Positions 11,021 to 22,300 of a stretch of 64,000 nt of DNA are shown piece after piece. Source of the stretch: Diphasiastrum complanatum (taxonomy: Eukaryota > Streptophyta > Lycopodiopsida > Lycopodiales > Lycopodiaceae); contig CM055099.1 of NCBI GenBank assembly GCA_029204225.1, forward strand, positions 47,000,042 through 47,064,041. The letters are read 5' to 3'. How positions within the stretch are numbered: position 1 is the first letter of the stretch; every line of letters starts with the position of its first letter. The notes under the pieces are model-generated. The model did not search any database. It worked only from the letters and a program-made list of their open reading frames with translations, and had not been told where the DNA came from. Position numbers and translations under genes: made by a program.

Positions 11021-11656
11021 TTACATGCACCTTCCGCGCAAGAGCTTTTCAATTGCAGAAGTATCTCCGTAGAATTTGCACACATTTTCGAAGTCTTGGA
11101 GGAATCTAACTAGGTCAGATCCTCCATCATATTTAGGTGTATCGATCCTATGAATATGCCTTTCAAAGCATGGAGCATGAGCGCCTTCAGATTCCTTACT
11201 CATCTCACTAATAATCAGTCATTTCTCAAGGGTTTTATTATTGTAAAATGATAGTAATGGAACAAGAAATCGACAAAAGGGAGAAGTCAACACTAAATAA
11301 GATAAAACTTGCAACGTCTTTGGATTTTCTTGGTTTTCAGATACAGACACAGAGGAGTTTTAAAAAGCTGGTGCTTTGTTCAAGTCCTGTGCATATGGGC
11401 GAATTCTGTTGGTGAGGTTTCATGCAAAAAATCAACCAAAATCATAAAAAAAACAGCTTAAAAAACACTTAAAAACTAAACCAAGTTCCTTGGTTCTTCC
11501 CCCTATTCGAAATGAGGTAGTATGGTAGTTTCAATGGAAGAGGGATCTGTGAAAAAAACTGAAACAAGATGAATGAAAGAAGAAGCAAGAAAACTAATGG
11601 AAAAGCAAGGAAAATTAAGCAATAGAAGTAATGAAATGAGCGGCAACGGCACCAAT
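11021..11656 (-). pseudogene. Ty3/gypsy 5' end: primer-binding site, leader and gag start
   Basis: On the minus strand an LTR end (ACA, 11658-11656) is followed after one base by TGGTGCCGTTGCCGCTC (11654-11638), close to the tRNA-Asp-type primer site of many gypsy elements. About 440 bases later a 60-codon frame (11203-11021) reads RIDTPKYDGGSDLVRFLQDF, typical of the start of a gypsy gag. The remainder is missing. This supports a minus-strand element whose LTR extends rightward from 11656. Confidence 0.45.
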
Positions 11657-12179
11657 GTTGTACTTTTAGTTTTTCTCTATGTTCTATTATGGTGGTCTCC
11701 CATCTAATAGAATTAGGATGATCCTAAATGCATTGTGTAGGGTGAGTACGAGTAGGATCCACTATATTCATGGTTTCTATTGTTTGTTTATGAGTTCTTC
11801 TATGGCGGTCTCCCAACTAGAAGAGAACTAAAAATGGAGGAATGAATAAACTACACCAAGGCGGTGTCCCTACTAGTGTGATGCAAATGGACTAAAAAAT
11901 TCCTAAACTAACTCCACAAGGGAATGAAAACAAAATGAACAAAACATAATCCCATAATAACATTCACATAAATTAACCAAATGAGGAAAGCTTAGTGGGG
12001 CTTGAGCAACTACCACCAAGTATTCTATCCACAAGTGGGAACACAAGTTGCATGCATAAAATATCACAAAGTGGCTTTATTATCTCAATGCTTATACAAG
12101 TGTTGTTGGAGGCCCAAATCCACTCTCATATAAATAGTGCTGGGCCTAAGCTTTAACATGCTTATGGAACTAAGTCCAA
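11656..12179 (-). repeat. Candidate gypsy LTR (left end defined, right end unknown)
   Basis: Inferred only from the primer-site arrangement at 11638-11656. The segment is AT-rich without coding and contains a recurring GGTGGTCTCCCA/GGCGGTCTCCCA phrase (about 11691, 11807, 11859). No paired LTR was found. Confidence 0.3.
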
Positions 12180-12480
12180 ACTTAAAGCTAATTAAGTATG
12201 GAGTCTTTTATTTGTAGTTCTTCAAAAGACTTTGGCAATTTGCACTCCATTCATAAACAACATATTTTTAAATAACTTATTCAAAGGGGCTACCAAAATG
12301 ACATAATCCTAAATAAATCTTCGATAATAGCCCAAATGGCCAAGAAAACCTCTTAACTCCTTTAGATTGGTTGGTTGTAAGAGTGCATCAATAACTTTGA
12401 CCTTATCCTGATCAACTTTGATACCTCATTTTGAAATTCGATGATGGGGATTATCCCAACATAATGTAAATAGATAATAT
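12180..12480 (-). pseudogene. Ty3/gypsy RT-RNase H connection fragment
   Basis: The minus strand reads GIKVDQDKVKVIDALL, then PTNLKELRGFLGHLGYYRRF and a degraded APLNKLFK block. These are hallmarks of the segment joining reverse transcriptase to RNase H. It is interrupted by stops and isolated from other pol domains. Confidence 0.7.
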
Positions 12481-13105
12481 CGACCAATAAAATATGTTGC
12501 AAGGGCATGGCATCCTGCGCATATAAGCCCATGGCCCAATGAACACGCAAGTGAAGTTGTAAATAGAATAATAGACATGGGTCTTGATGTAATTAAAATA
12601 AAACTAGAGGCCACAAAGTCAAGTTTAGAACTTAGTATTAGACTTTTTCTATTTGGGTCCAATTCGAGACTCACATGAATCTTGTGATATCCAATGTACT
12701 TTTTTAGAACCCTTGGATTAAGTTGGGTCCAAGATGAATGGATAGGATTAGTGTACATATTAGCCAATAGTATTTTGGGGCAAGGGCCTTTCCCATTTAT
12801 AAAAAACACCTCATGTACTCTATTTTCATGCTTAATGAGAAGGAGAAAACTCTATTTAGAGAGCCAAACATCCTCATTTGCTAAGCACTCATGCTAATGC
12901 TTTTGTTGTGTGTTTCTATTTGTTTCCATTTCTATGTTGTTGTTTTAATAGTTATGGTTTCTCCATTAGCATGCATCTTGAGCTTTTGAGCTAACCTCCC
13001 TCTCCACTCTCTCTATTTCTTTCTCTCTTATCCTCTCTATCTCTTCTATTCTTCTCTTCCCTTTCACCCAAAATCATGTGGAATGCTAGTTTAGTGGAGT
13101 AGAGT
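12481..13105. other. No gene recognised; polypyrimidine patch
   Basis: Short random frames only. A CT-rich stretch at 12985-13068 is the one compositional feature. Confidence 0.4.
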
Positions 13106-13109
13106 TAGT

Positions 13110-14708
13110 GGGGGTAGTGTTAGGCCAATCACGAACTTTCTGGACTTTATCGTAGTCGATCTCAAGACCTCGATGGGAAACGATATGTCCTAAATACTTG
13201 AGTCGAGTTTGAAAAAACTCACATTTAGACTCCTTAGCATAAAGCTTTGCCTGCCTTAGACTGTATGCAAATGCGCTTCGTGCTCCTCAAGAGCCTTACT
13301 GTAGATCAATATATCATCTGAAAATACCACGAGAAACTTCCCCAGATATGGACGAAGAATATCGTTCATCATTTGCTGGAAGGTTGTCAGGGCATTAGTT
13401 AGACCAAAGGGTAAAACTAAAAATTCGTAATGGCCATACCTAGTACGAAACCCAGTTTTGAAAACATCCCTCTCGTGTATTCTGATTTGATGGTACCCTG
13501 ACCTAAGGTCCAATTTGGTGAAAAACGTAGCACCATTTAATCGGTCCATTAAGATGTCCATCTGACATAAGGGATAGCGGTTCTTACTTGTCATTTTATT
13601 AAGCTTTTTGTAATCGACACAAAGACGAATATCGCCGCCTTTCTTGCCAGTTAGCAAAACAGGAGCTCTCCAAGGGGATTTACTAGGCCGAATATGGCCT
13701 TTACATAATAACTCCTTAAGTTGACTGACAGCTTCATCTTCTTCCTTCGGGCTCATCCTGTAGGGAAACAACGATACAGGAGAGCTGTCGGGAAGAAGAT
13801 CTATGTGTGATGGTCTACTCCCCGCGAGGGGGGAAGACCCTCAAGCAACTGCTCAGGGAATATATCGCTATACTCCTCCCTAAGTCTCTTAAAGATTTTG
13901 CCCTCAGGCGAAGATTCTAAATTATCATAAAAAAAAGACAAAGCTTTAGGAAAAAATCTTCAACGACACGTGGGGAACAAAGTGGTCCCAGACCTGCTGC
14001 TCCCCACCAGTTGCCATCCTAACCACATAGTTGTGGTCACTTGGTGCGGTTGCCAGCTGCAGCTTATGCACCAACTTAGCATTAATAAAATTATGCGTAG
14101 AACCGTCGTCAAAAAGAATTCTCACAGGTTGGCTGCCTACGAACCCACTCATACGAATGAGGTTGTGAGGTCCAAACACTGCAGTATTAAAACAACAATT
14201 CATACAAACTATTTCATCTTTAAAAGATACATCAATGCAAGAAATAAAAGAATTACCTGGTGCCTTAGTGGAGCGGCCACCCTTCTTCCGTCTCTTCGCC
14301 CTTAGAAAGGTGCTCCTTCTCCATGCAGGAGAAACACAACCCGTCGCTTTTGGCCTTGTCGAAGTCCGCTCTCTCCAACCGAGGGCGCTTCTTTTTCTTC
14401 CCCGAAGGAGAAGCTTCACCAACCATGCGCTCCTTGCCCTTTTTGAAAGAAGGGCCCGTAGAGGATTTATCTTTGGCTTCGGGCTTTGGTTGCTCTTTGC
14501 AGGTTATCGTGTGCGTATCGTAAAAAATCCGAATGAAACGCACGGCATCCTCTAAGGACTGTGGCTGATTACGGCGTACCTCCAACTGATATTCCTTGGG
14601 CAAGCCCAAAATGAAATGCAGCTTAAGGAGTACCCCGTCTACGCGGTTAAAAAACACGAAGCAGCCTCTTGGAAGTCTTGCAAGTAGCAGTAAATCATAG
14701 ATAATCAT
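13110..14708 (-). pseudogene. Ty3/gypsy gag-protease-RT fragment
   Basis: In minus-strand order: the gag C-terminus with LGLPKEYQLEVRRNQPQSLE and a knuckle-like CFSCMEKEH (14708-14265); an aspartic protease with FDDGSTHNFI (about 14110); then reverse transcriptase from [11 protein letters not shown] (13771) through [46 protein letters not shown] to a catalytic FSDDIL (about 13310). It continues in another frame with [16 protein letters not shown] and YLGHIVSHRGLEI to about 13125. The frame changes at the gag/protease and RT ends; no RNase H or integrase follows. The RT block itself is open for 171 codons, so the insertion is not very old. Confidence 0.85.
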
Positions 14709-15175
14709 AAAGAATCAATCAATAACACAATTATTTATTGAGTGGGTAATTGAAAAGGTTTCTCCTGAGAAGATTCTCTCCAATTTTTTAAAAAATCATC
14801 ATATAAATAATTTTATATTTTTGCGTAAAATTATTTCGCTAAGGATGTGATTTTTTACTCTTATTAAAAACTTTAGAATGCACATACAATGTTTTCAAAA
14901 ATACATTAGTGAGAACTATACATTGCAAATTTGATATAGTTATTGAAAACCACACAATAAAAAAAATGAACATAAAATTGATATAGCTATTCTATTCTAA
15001 ACCTATCTTAACTACTGATTATTGTTGTAGAATAATGCCTGTACATTGTTGCAAAGATGCATGTCAGGGCGTTGACTCCGTCATTGATGATTGGATGTTA
15101 GTCGATCACTACATTGATAGCCTAAGTAGATCTTCTTACAGTCCCACAGAAAGTAGCCATTATTTTAACTGTATG
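14709..15175. other. No feature recognised
   Basis: AT-rich sequence without coding remains. Confidence 0.4.
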
Positions 15176-16710
15176 GGGGTCGGATTTCTAATTACAAATG
15201 GTTGGATTTATACAAAGGGTCGGATTTATTTGATCCGATCCGATCCGCTCCAGGGTCGCCGATCCATGGTCGAAAATGCCCAAATATTTTTCGCCTCGAT
15301 CCGATTCGATCCAGGGTCGGGAAATCACATTTTGATGGGATTGACATTGGTTCGATTATGAATTTTTTGATCATTTGCTAAAATTTCGATCCTTCATAAA
15401 TTTTGTGGTTTTCCAAGAATAAGTATTAACATGTTTTAGAATGCTCATTACCTAATGGAATTGGGCTTGAGCATGAATTCCAACAATTTTTGTATTGGAA
15501 TAAACTTCCTTACAAGAGGCTTATATGAAGTAGACTGGCATAGTATTAATTTTTGTATTAGTAGTTTGTACTTCATATACACTTTCACCAGAATCTACCT
15601 CCATTAAATATAGAACTTCATTATCAGAATTCTCTTCCTCATCACTTTCTTCGACATAGGAAACTTGCATCTTAGCTCTACATTCCGAATGATGGTAACC
15701 CTCCTTGTTACACTTTGTACACCATACATTTGATTTTCTTCATGTAGTTGCAAATTTTCTCCTATTATTCGGTTGAAGAATGTGAACTTTTAAATCATCG
15801 AATTTCTTCCCAAGTTCTGATACTTCCTTTTTCTATAAGCTTTGTTATTTTCAATCGACCTTTTTTGGATCTTCCATTCTTTTCCGATCTTTTGAACGTG
15901 TTTTATGGCGTATTGAAGTTTTCCTTGGAGATTCATCTTCACGTGAGCTATCTCTGTGTAAAAGACAAATAACTGGTTATTAAATGATATTTGATTTAGG
16001 CAGCCAGTACAGCCCTTCAATATTCAAATAATGATTTAACTATTTTCTGATAGATCTTTGATACTGGTTTTCTCCCCATACATTTACTATGCATGACCAC
16101 TGTTGGATTGAGTGATTAGAATAATCAACTGCACATACAACCTGACTAAGTTACATAATCCTCATAATGTAGTCTGCCTTTATGACTTGACAGTTAAGCA
16201 TAACCTGCAAATGACTCGGAGAATCACACATTCCCTCTCATTTTGTCTCTCATAATATGTTAGATTCCACAATGACAATAATATAACTTAATCATCTGCA
16301 TGCTTTAACATGGCTCGGACTGAAACGGTCTCAAATTACTATCAATCCTTCTTTACATAACATTCATCATTAATTGAGAACAGAGCTTACAAAACAATGT
16401 AGACTCTGGAAAAATAGTAAGCAACACATGCATTTCCTTATTCATAGAGCAAACATCCACAACTTACTCACAAAGATAAGCACAAAAGTATCTGCTCAAC
16501 AAAACTATTATTATTAAAATCGTAAATACAGCGGCTCTTTATAGTCTCGCGACTGTCCATAATCGTTTAACTGGTATAACTGCTATTCTCGGATTTGGAT
16601 CATTTCTCGACCATGGATCGGATTGGATCGGGTCTAATATTTTTCTGATCCAGCCGAAATCCGATACTCACTAAAAATCCGACCCAGTGAACATCCGACC
16701 TGGATCGATT
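15176..16710. mobile_element. Inverted-repeat element with GATCCGATCC / GGTCGGATTT arms
   Basis: Two arms about 130-150 bp long in inverted orientation (15176-15330 and 16590-16710) share the same order of blocks: GGTCGGAT, GGTCGGATTT, GATCCGATCC, then GATCCATGGTCGA and CCAAAT. The 1.25-kb interior is AT-rich with no transposase remains. The layout fits a non-autonomous DNA transposon or foldback element. No clear target duplication could be assigned. Confidence 0.5.
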
Positions 16711-17050
16711 TTACACTTAGAACTTCTTAACGATTGACATTCTATAAAACTTAAGGAAAATCAGATACATAAAACTAAGTATGTACAAGAATAAAAAGTA
16801 AAAAGTCATCATGTGACTGAATCAGGCCGTCACATGAGCTCAATTTGCAAGAGCGACTGCTTTAAAACTTTCTGCATTACCGATTAATAACACCATTCTA
16901 GTTAATGATTTACATCAAAAAAAAAAAAAAAAAAGCTTAATTTTTTTTTGGCGTTGGCATTATCTCTTTATACTTTCATATTTTTGCAAATGGATGCGAT
17001 TTCCATCCTTCATTAATAAAAGCTGCATTAATAAAAGCAGGAGAGATTAA
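16711..17050. other. AT-rich spacer upstream of the U2AF-like gene
   Basis: Contains an A-tract at 16917-16934. No assignable promoter motif; a TTTATACTTTCATA stretch at 16967-16980 is a weak TATA-like candidate only. Confidence 0.3.
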
Positions 17051-17811
17051 CTCTAATCACGGCTACGAGGGTTTTTCATACCGAACCCTCTTCTCCTTCT
17101 TCTTCTTTTTATCCTTTTTCTTAGGCTTTTGCTTCTTGGCACTGCTCCAACCTACCACGCTGCTGCCTGTCGACGCGAATTACTGCAGCAACCTCTAGCT
17201 TTGGACGAATGCAGCGAGCAATCTCTCGCACTCGACAATGCAACGGGATTACGGAATGCATCGTTGTGCAATGTAAATCTAATCTTTATTGAGCTTATGG
17301 TTGAGTCTTCCCTTTTCGGAGTGCCACTGTTACCGTTTGATTTTGCGCTGTGGCATCGTAATGTCTCTTGTTGTGATGTTTGATTGTAGGCTTGCTTCAG
17401 ATTTGCTGCCATTGAAGAATTTGGATGGAATCTGTTGATTTCTTTTTCTGCTTCTTTTTTCTATAGCAGTTAGGTTTAGAACGAATTTACAAAGTTTGAA
17501 TGGAGTCGCTCAGACAATTGTGCTGTTCTGAAATGCAGCTGCAAGAATTAGGTCGGATCTATAAAGCTGGAGAAGCCAAGTGCGTATGAAACCTGGCAAG
17601 CAGTATGCGCGTGAAGCAAGAGTAGGGGTGCAAAGTCAGAGCACAGTTTGAGATGGCAGATAGGTTTTGCAAAAGGAAAAATTTGAGAGAAGTAAGATTC
17701 ATGAAATTTAAGCTTTTGGACTAAAATGTGAGTGTGCTATTACATCTTGGCGACAATCCAATGGTGGTGGTTTTGCAAGGTCGGTGAGTCTTTGGCATAG
17801 TAGTTTTGTAC
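17051..17811 (+). promoter_or_regulatory. Probable promoter/5' UTR of the U2AF-like gene, with a candidate leader intron
   Basis: The stretch is CT-rich around 17089-17135, as in many plant leaders. A possible 5' UTR intron runs from a GTAAAT donor at 17273 to a strong polypyrimidine acceptor TTTTTTCTATAGCAG ending at 17469. The last in-frame stop before the start codon is TGA at 17785. None of this is proven by the sequence alone. Confidence 0.35.
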
Positions 17812-19368
17812 ATGGAAGACGAGAATAGTAAAGAGGCTGTAAAGGTCAAGGATGGTATGCACAGTGAGGGATCTGCTGCTCGTGTTCGCGCGTGGACTGC
17901 CGAGGTTGGCAGTCATAAACGACGTGCGAATCAAACTGTAAAGCATGAAGATTCTTTGCCAATCTCCGTGAAAGAGGAGGAAAGCAAAAACCTACTTAGC
18001 TCTATGATTGATATAGTTGTAGAGGAAACCAAAGAGAGTTCGTTGAATGGTAACAGAAAACCTGCTGGCCGAAGTACTTCACCACATGACCGCAAAGTGC
18101 ACAAGAAAGAAGGTGATAGAAAGCGAGATTTACTTGAAAAACCTTCAAAAACTGAGAAGAAAATGGTATCATCTGGTGCTGCAAAAGAAAAGAAAGATGA
18201 TGGAAGATCTGGTGACAGGCTTTCAAAGAAGGATAAGAGAGAGAACAGAGATACAGAAGATCAAAGAGAAAAAATCAAGAATAAGTCTGCCGCAGATTAT
18301 CGTGGTTCTAAAGATAAAGCAGAAGAGCATAAAGTTTCTAGAGACAAAGAGGAAAGGAGATATAGGGCAGAGAAGAGGAAACGAACCCCTGAGGTCGAAT
18401 ACAAATCAAGGAGAGAGTTCAGAACTGAAACAAAATCAAAGGACAGACGAAGAGATCTCAGAAGAGAAGAACACAATGGGAGATTTGATAGATGGGAGCT
18501 AAAATCCGATGATGATGCCCTAGTGAAAGAGCAAAGGAAGGATTCTTCCCCCGAAGTTCATCGTAAATCCTCGAGCAAAGCGAGCAGGTGGCAAAGTTCC
18601 CCCACAAGACCAGCACGCGAAAAAGAAACAAAACAAAGAGGCAAATCACGGTCTGTGTCGCCTCAACCCAAAAAGAGAAGACCATCTCATAGCCAAAAAG
18701 AATACGAGAAATCACCCTCGTTGCATCACAGGGACAGACTCGGACGAGAGCAAGCAGAGAAGGAGAAGGATCAGGACAAGAGTGAGAGGGAACGGGAAAA
18801 AGATGACAGGGACAGAGCAAACAATTCTGTTCCTTTTGAAAACCGTTTCCGCCGTTTCGGCGGGCGTGGAAGTGGACTTGGCGGCTACTCACCAAGGAGG
18901 CGACGGTCAGATGCAGCGATCAAAACACCCTCCCCACCTCCAAGATCTCCTGATAAGGATAGGAGGAAATCGCGTGCCTGGGACTTGCCACCCCCAGGTG
19001 TGGATAGTAGTATGGTTGCTGCCATTGCTGCTGCGCATCATGCAGCTACGCAGCAGGCTATGGTTCAGCAGGCTGCTGCGCTGGCATCTGTAAGTGCATT
19101 GGCTGGAGTATCAGGAGCAACGACATCTGCTTCTCCATTATCCGCTGTTTCTACAATGCCAGCTTTGGTTCCATCGGTGTTTCAACAGGTCAGTCCTGCT
19201 GTTACTGCTGTTAGCCTCACTCAGGCTACTCGACCTTTGAGAAGACTTTACATCGGGAATGTTCCATCAACAGTTTCGGAGGGAGAGTTACTGGAGTTTA
19301 TGAATGCAGCCATGTTATCGGCAAATGCCAATCATCTACCAGGGACAAAGCCCTGCATCAGTTGCTCG
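17812..19368 (+). CDS. U2AF-like exon 1: RS/KE-rich region, Ala/Gln linker, first half of RRM1
   Basis: 519 codons. It starts [15 protein letters not shown] and is rich in Lys, Glu, Arg, Ser and Asp, with RDR/RER runs and Ser-Pro dipeptides typical of RS-domain splicing factors. It then has [17 protein letters not shown], an Ala/Gln-rich stretch, and the RNP2 motif LYIGNV near its end. The exon ends after CISCS at a GTAAGG donor. The open frame continues 18 codons into the intron, which is read-through and not protein. Confidence 0.92.
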
Positions 19369-22300
19369 GTAAGGAAGTTGATATCTAAGAAGCCAGGACT
19401 TATTCAGAAGCATTCATTCTGAGGTCTACTAAAAGAAATTTGAACATGTGAACTGCTAGATAGAGGCTTTTTACAAGATACTTACGAAGTAAGTGTTTTC
19501 TTTTGTTAAGGAAAGTCCTCCCTTAATGACAGCAAAATAACAGCTTTGGAAAACATGTTTATATTTTCTCTCCTATTTTAGGTTCCATTGATAGTTGTAA
19601 ATGAGATGGGCCATGTATTATTCCTTTAAAATGCAACAAGCCTTTGAGATAACGAGCGGGTAAACACGATTTGGTATTTTGACTCCTTCCTATTCTAAAG
19701 GACATTCTGGTAATGTCTTACAAGCAGTTTGACCTCAGATAGGATATCTTGTGTATATTTCCAAAGAATGCTAGATTCTCATATTTGCATGAAGCTATAT
19801 GCTATCTAATCTAATAATTAAGGTGCCAAGGCCTATGCATACTTGCAAAGTTGCACATCTATGTTGCTATTTTCGAAATCTAGTCCCTTGCTTGATTGTA
19901 AAATTTGGCTGCTCAATTACATTGCTCCGTAAGGTTCCGTTCGTAATTCATTCTCTGCTCACTAGTTGACCGCCACTTGCTCCTTATTGCTGCTTTTGTT
20001 TCCTTGCTCAATACACAGTTCCTTGTGCCACTCTCTTGCTCCCTCTTCTTCCTTTTTCTACTCAATGCACAACATCGTCGATGCACCGCGATTCTAAATC
20101 GTGATTCAGAATCGCGTTTCGGGTTTTTCAGAGAATCGTGCAGAATCGATGTTTTATTTTATTTTATTTTTTTGAAATTTTTTAGGCAATATGGGTATAA
20201 GATGAAAGCTCTGATTGAGAGCATTATGACTGTGTAGTTTGCCGACTGTTTCGGGTGTAGGATGGTCCAGTTTAGGTGTATTAACTCTCAGGCTCTCTGA
20301 TTCTCCCTCTCCCTCCCAGGCCCGAAATGCACAAATACTATTATTTTTTTCAACGATTCTTTGCAGCGAATTGTGATTCGCAGAATTGCGATTCGCGAAT
20401 CGCAAAACCAGCGAATCGCGATTCGCTGCATCTATGCATCGTCCATATATCAAATCCTAGATGCAATTTCGTACGTATTGAATGAAATAGGTTTTGTACT
20501 TGTCAAACCATTTACTCAATAATTTATTATCATTTTTGTTTTTTTGGTTAAGAAATAAAATAAATTATGTTTCCTATGCTCTTCAATAGACTTGAGAAGC
20601 GTTAAATCAAACAATTTAGTCTTTGAGTAAAATTTGGTGAAACCATGGATGGTGTAAGTAGAAGAACAAATCATATCATTAACTTCATTTGTCACGAAAG
20701 CGAAGTAGGAGCTTTTTTTATGACCACACAAGAATTCGAGTCACAAGGATATCCTTTTTGTGACAAAGAGTTAATTCTTGTTCAATTTTCTGAACTCTCT
20801 TTATCAAGTTATATGATATCCTATTCCTCTGTGTGTCCATAGGGCTCTTGGAATGGAAGATGTGACTTCTCCTTGTTGCCAATTGTATATCTTGTTGGGC
20901 ACTTAGAATAGGGGTAACATTGTGGCTTGGTGGCTCCTTAACCTAATTGGAGGTCCCATTTAGTGCCCGATGAGGGGATGGTGCTGCAAAAAATGGGGAA
21001 GCTAAAGAGGCCCCGTATTCTAGAGCAATAATTGTATGCTACTATACAATCCGAGCATAGTATGATTGAGGAGTCTATATGTGAGAGAAATAGTTGTAGG
21101 AGGATGCCTCTCAAGCGACAAAGGAAGCAGTGTGGTTGTGAAACTTACTATCGGACGCTTGTCTGAAGCAGAATGCTCCGACAATCGTTTATTGTGATAA
21201 TCTAAGTGCTATTACTTTATCGTTTAACCGCAGGTTTTATTCCAGGAGTAAGCACATTGAAATCAAGTATCACTATATTAGAAGTAAAGTTTTTGACAAA
21301 GAGGTAAGCTTGGAGTACTGTTGAACGCGAGACATGATAGCAAATATTTTCACGAGGGCGCTGAGCTTGGATGCACACAAAAGATTTTGTGTAGAACTAA
21401 GTTTGAAGGTCAAGGCATTCATGGATTCATATTAAGGGTGTGAAGACCTCCTTCGAGGATCAAAGACTAGGATGTTGAATCCATAAAACAATAGGGAAAC
21501 GGATGGCGGACGACCTACCCAACCCAACCTAGATCGAACGGATCTAGCCCCCAAGCTATGGATCTACCAATCAATGCTCAATAGGAGAGAGATGTCAGTC
21601 CGGCAGCATACTGCTACCATTACCACAATCAGGCATACACTAGTGAGTGCCCAATGGATATACTTATACCCTCCAAGGCCCATGCACCACTAGTAGTGCA
21701 CTGTGACACCTCACTGGACACCTTTGCAACGTAACTGGGCCACGCCATCCAGTTCCCCTATGACTCACTGATAGACCCATAAGAATCCACTGTCATGAGT
21801 TTAGGCCTCCAACCATTAATTATGACCATATACACATGAAGGCCCCAAACTCCTCACAATCATAATTAACTTACAGGTTGAGGTAGGCCTATTGACCTCT
21901 AACGAGATAGTCAATCCGAGATCAGTCGTGGGCATGACATTCTTCCCCCCTTATTCAAGTTCTGACCTTAGAACTTAAAGTTAGGGAAGTTCCTTTTCAA
22001 GCTACGTTCATTTTCCTAGGAATCATCATTGTCTGTAACCCCTCCATTGAACCAGATGCTCGGTAACTATACTATTCCTCAATCGTTTAGTTCTAGTATC
22101 CAAGATCTTTTCGGGTTCAAGTCGAGTCACGCCCGAAGATTCATCCAACAATTCCAATTGGTCTCGAGAACCAAGATGTTCCCTTTCACGTAGGCTTTTC
22201 TTAAGTCGACTTACGTGAAAAACCGTGTGCACTTGTGTTCCTTCCGGGAGGTCCAATTGGTAAGCCAAGGATCCAATTTTTTTCAAGATTTGATACGGTC

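Noticed and set aside
17129-17383. 84-codon frame in the 5' flank
   Set aside because: Begins with TTG, crosses the candidate leader intron and has no family match.
18002-19093. Four other-frame ORFs overlapping exon 1 of the U2AF-like gene
   Set aside because: Shadows of a biased RS/KE-rich exon; the plus-strand frame alone shows domains and joins to later exons.
19369-19422. Apparent C-terminus VRKLISKK... of exon 1
   Set aside because: Read-through past a GTAAGG donor; exon 2 continues RRM1 in phase.
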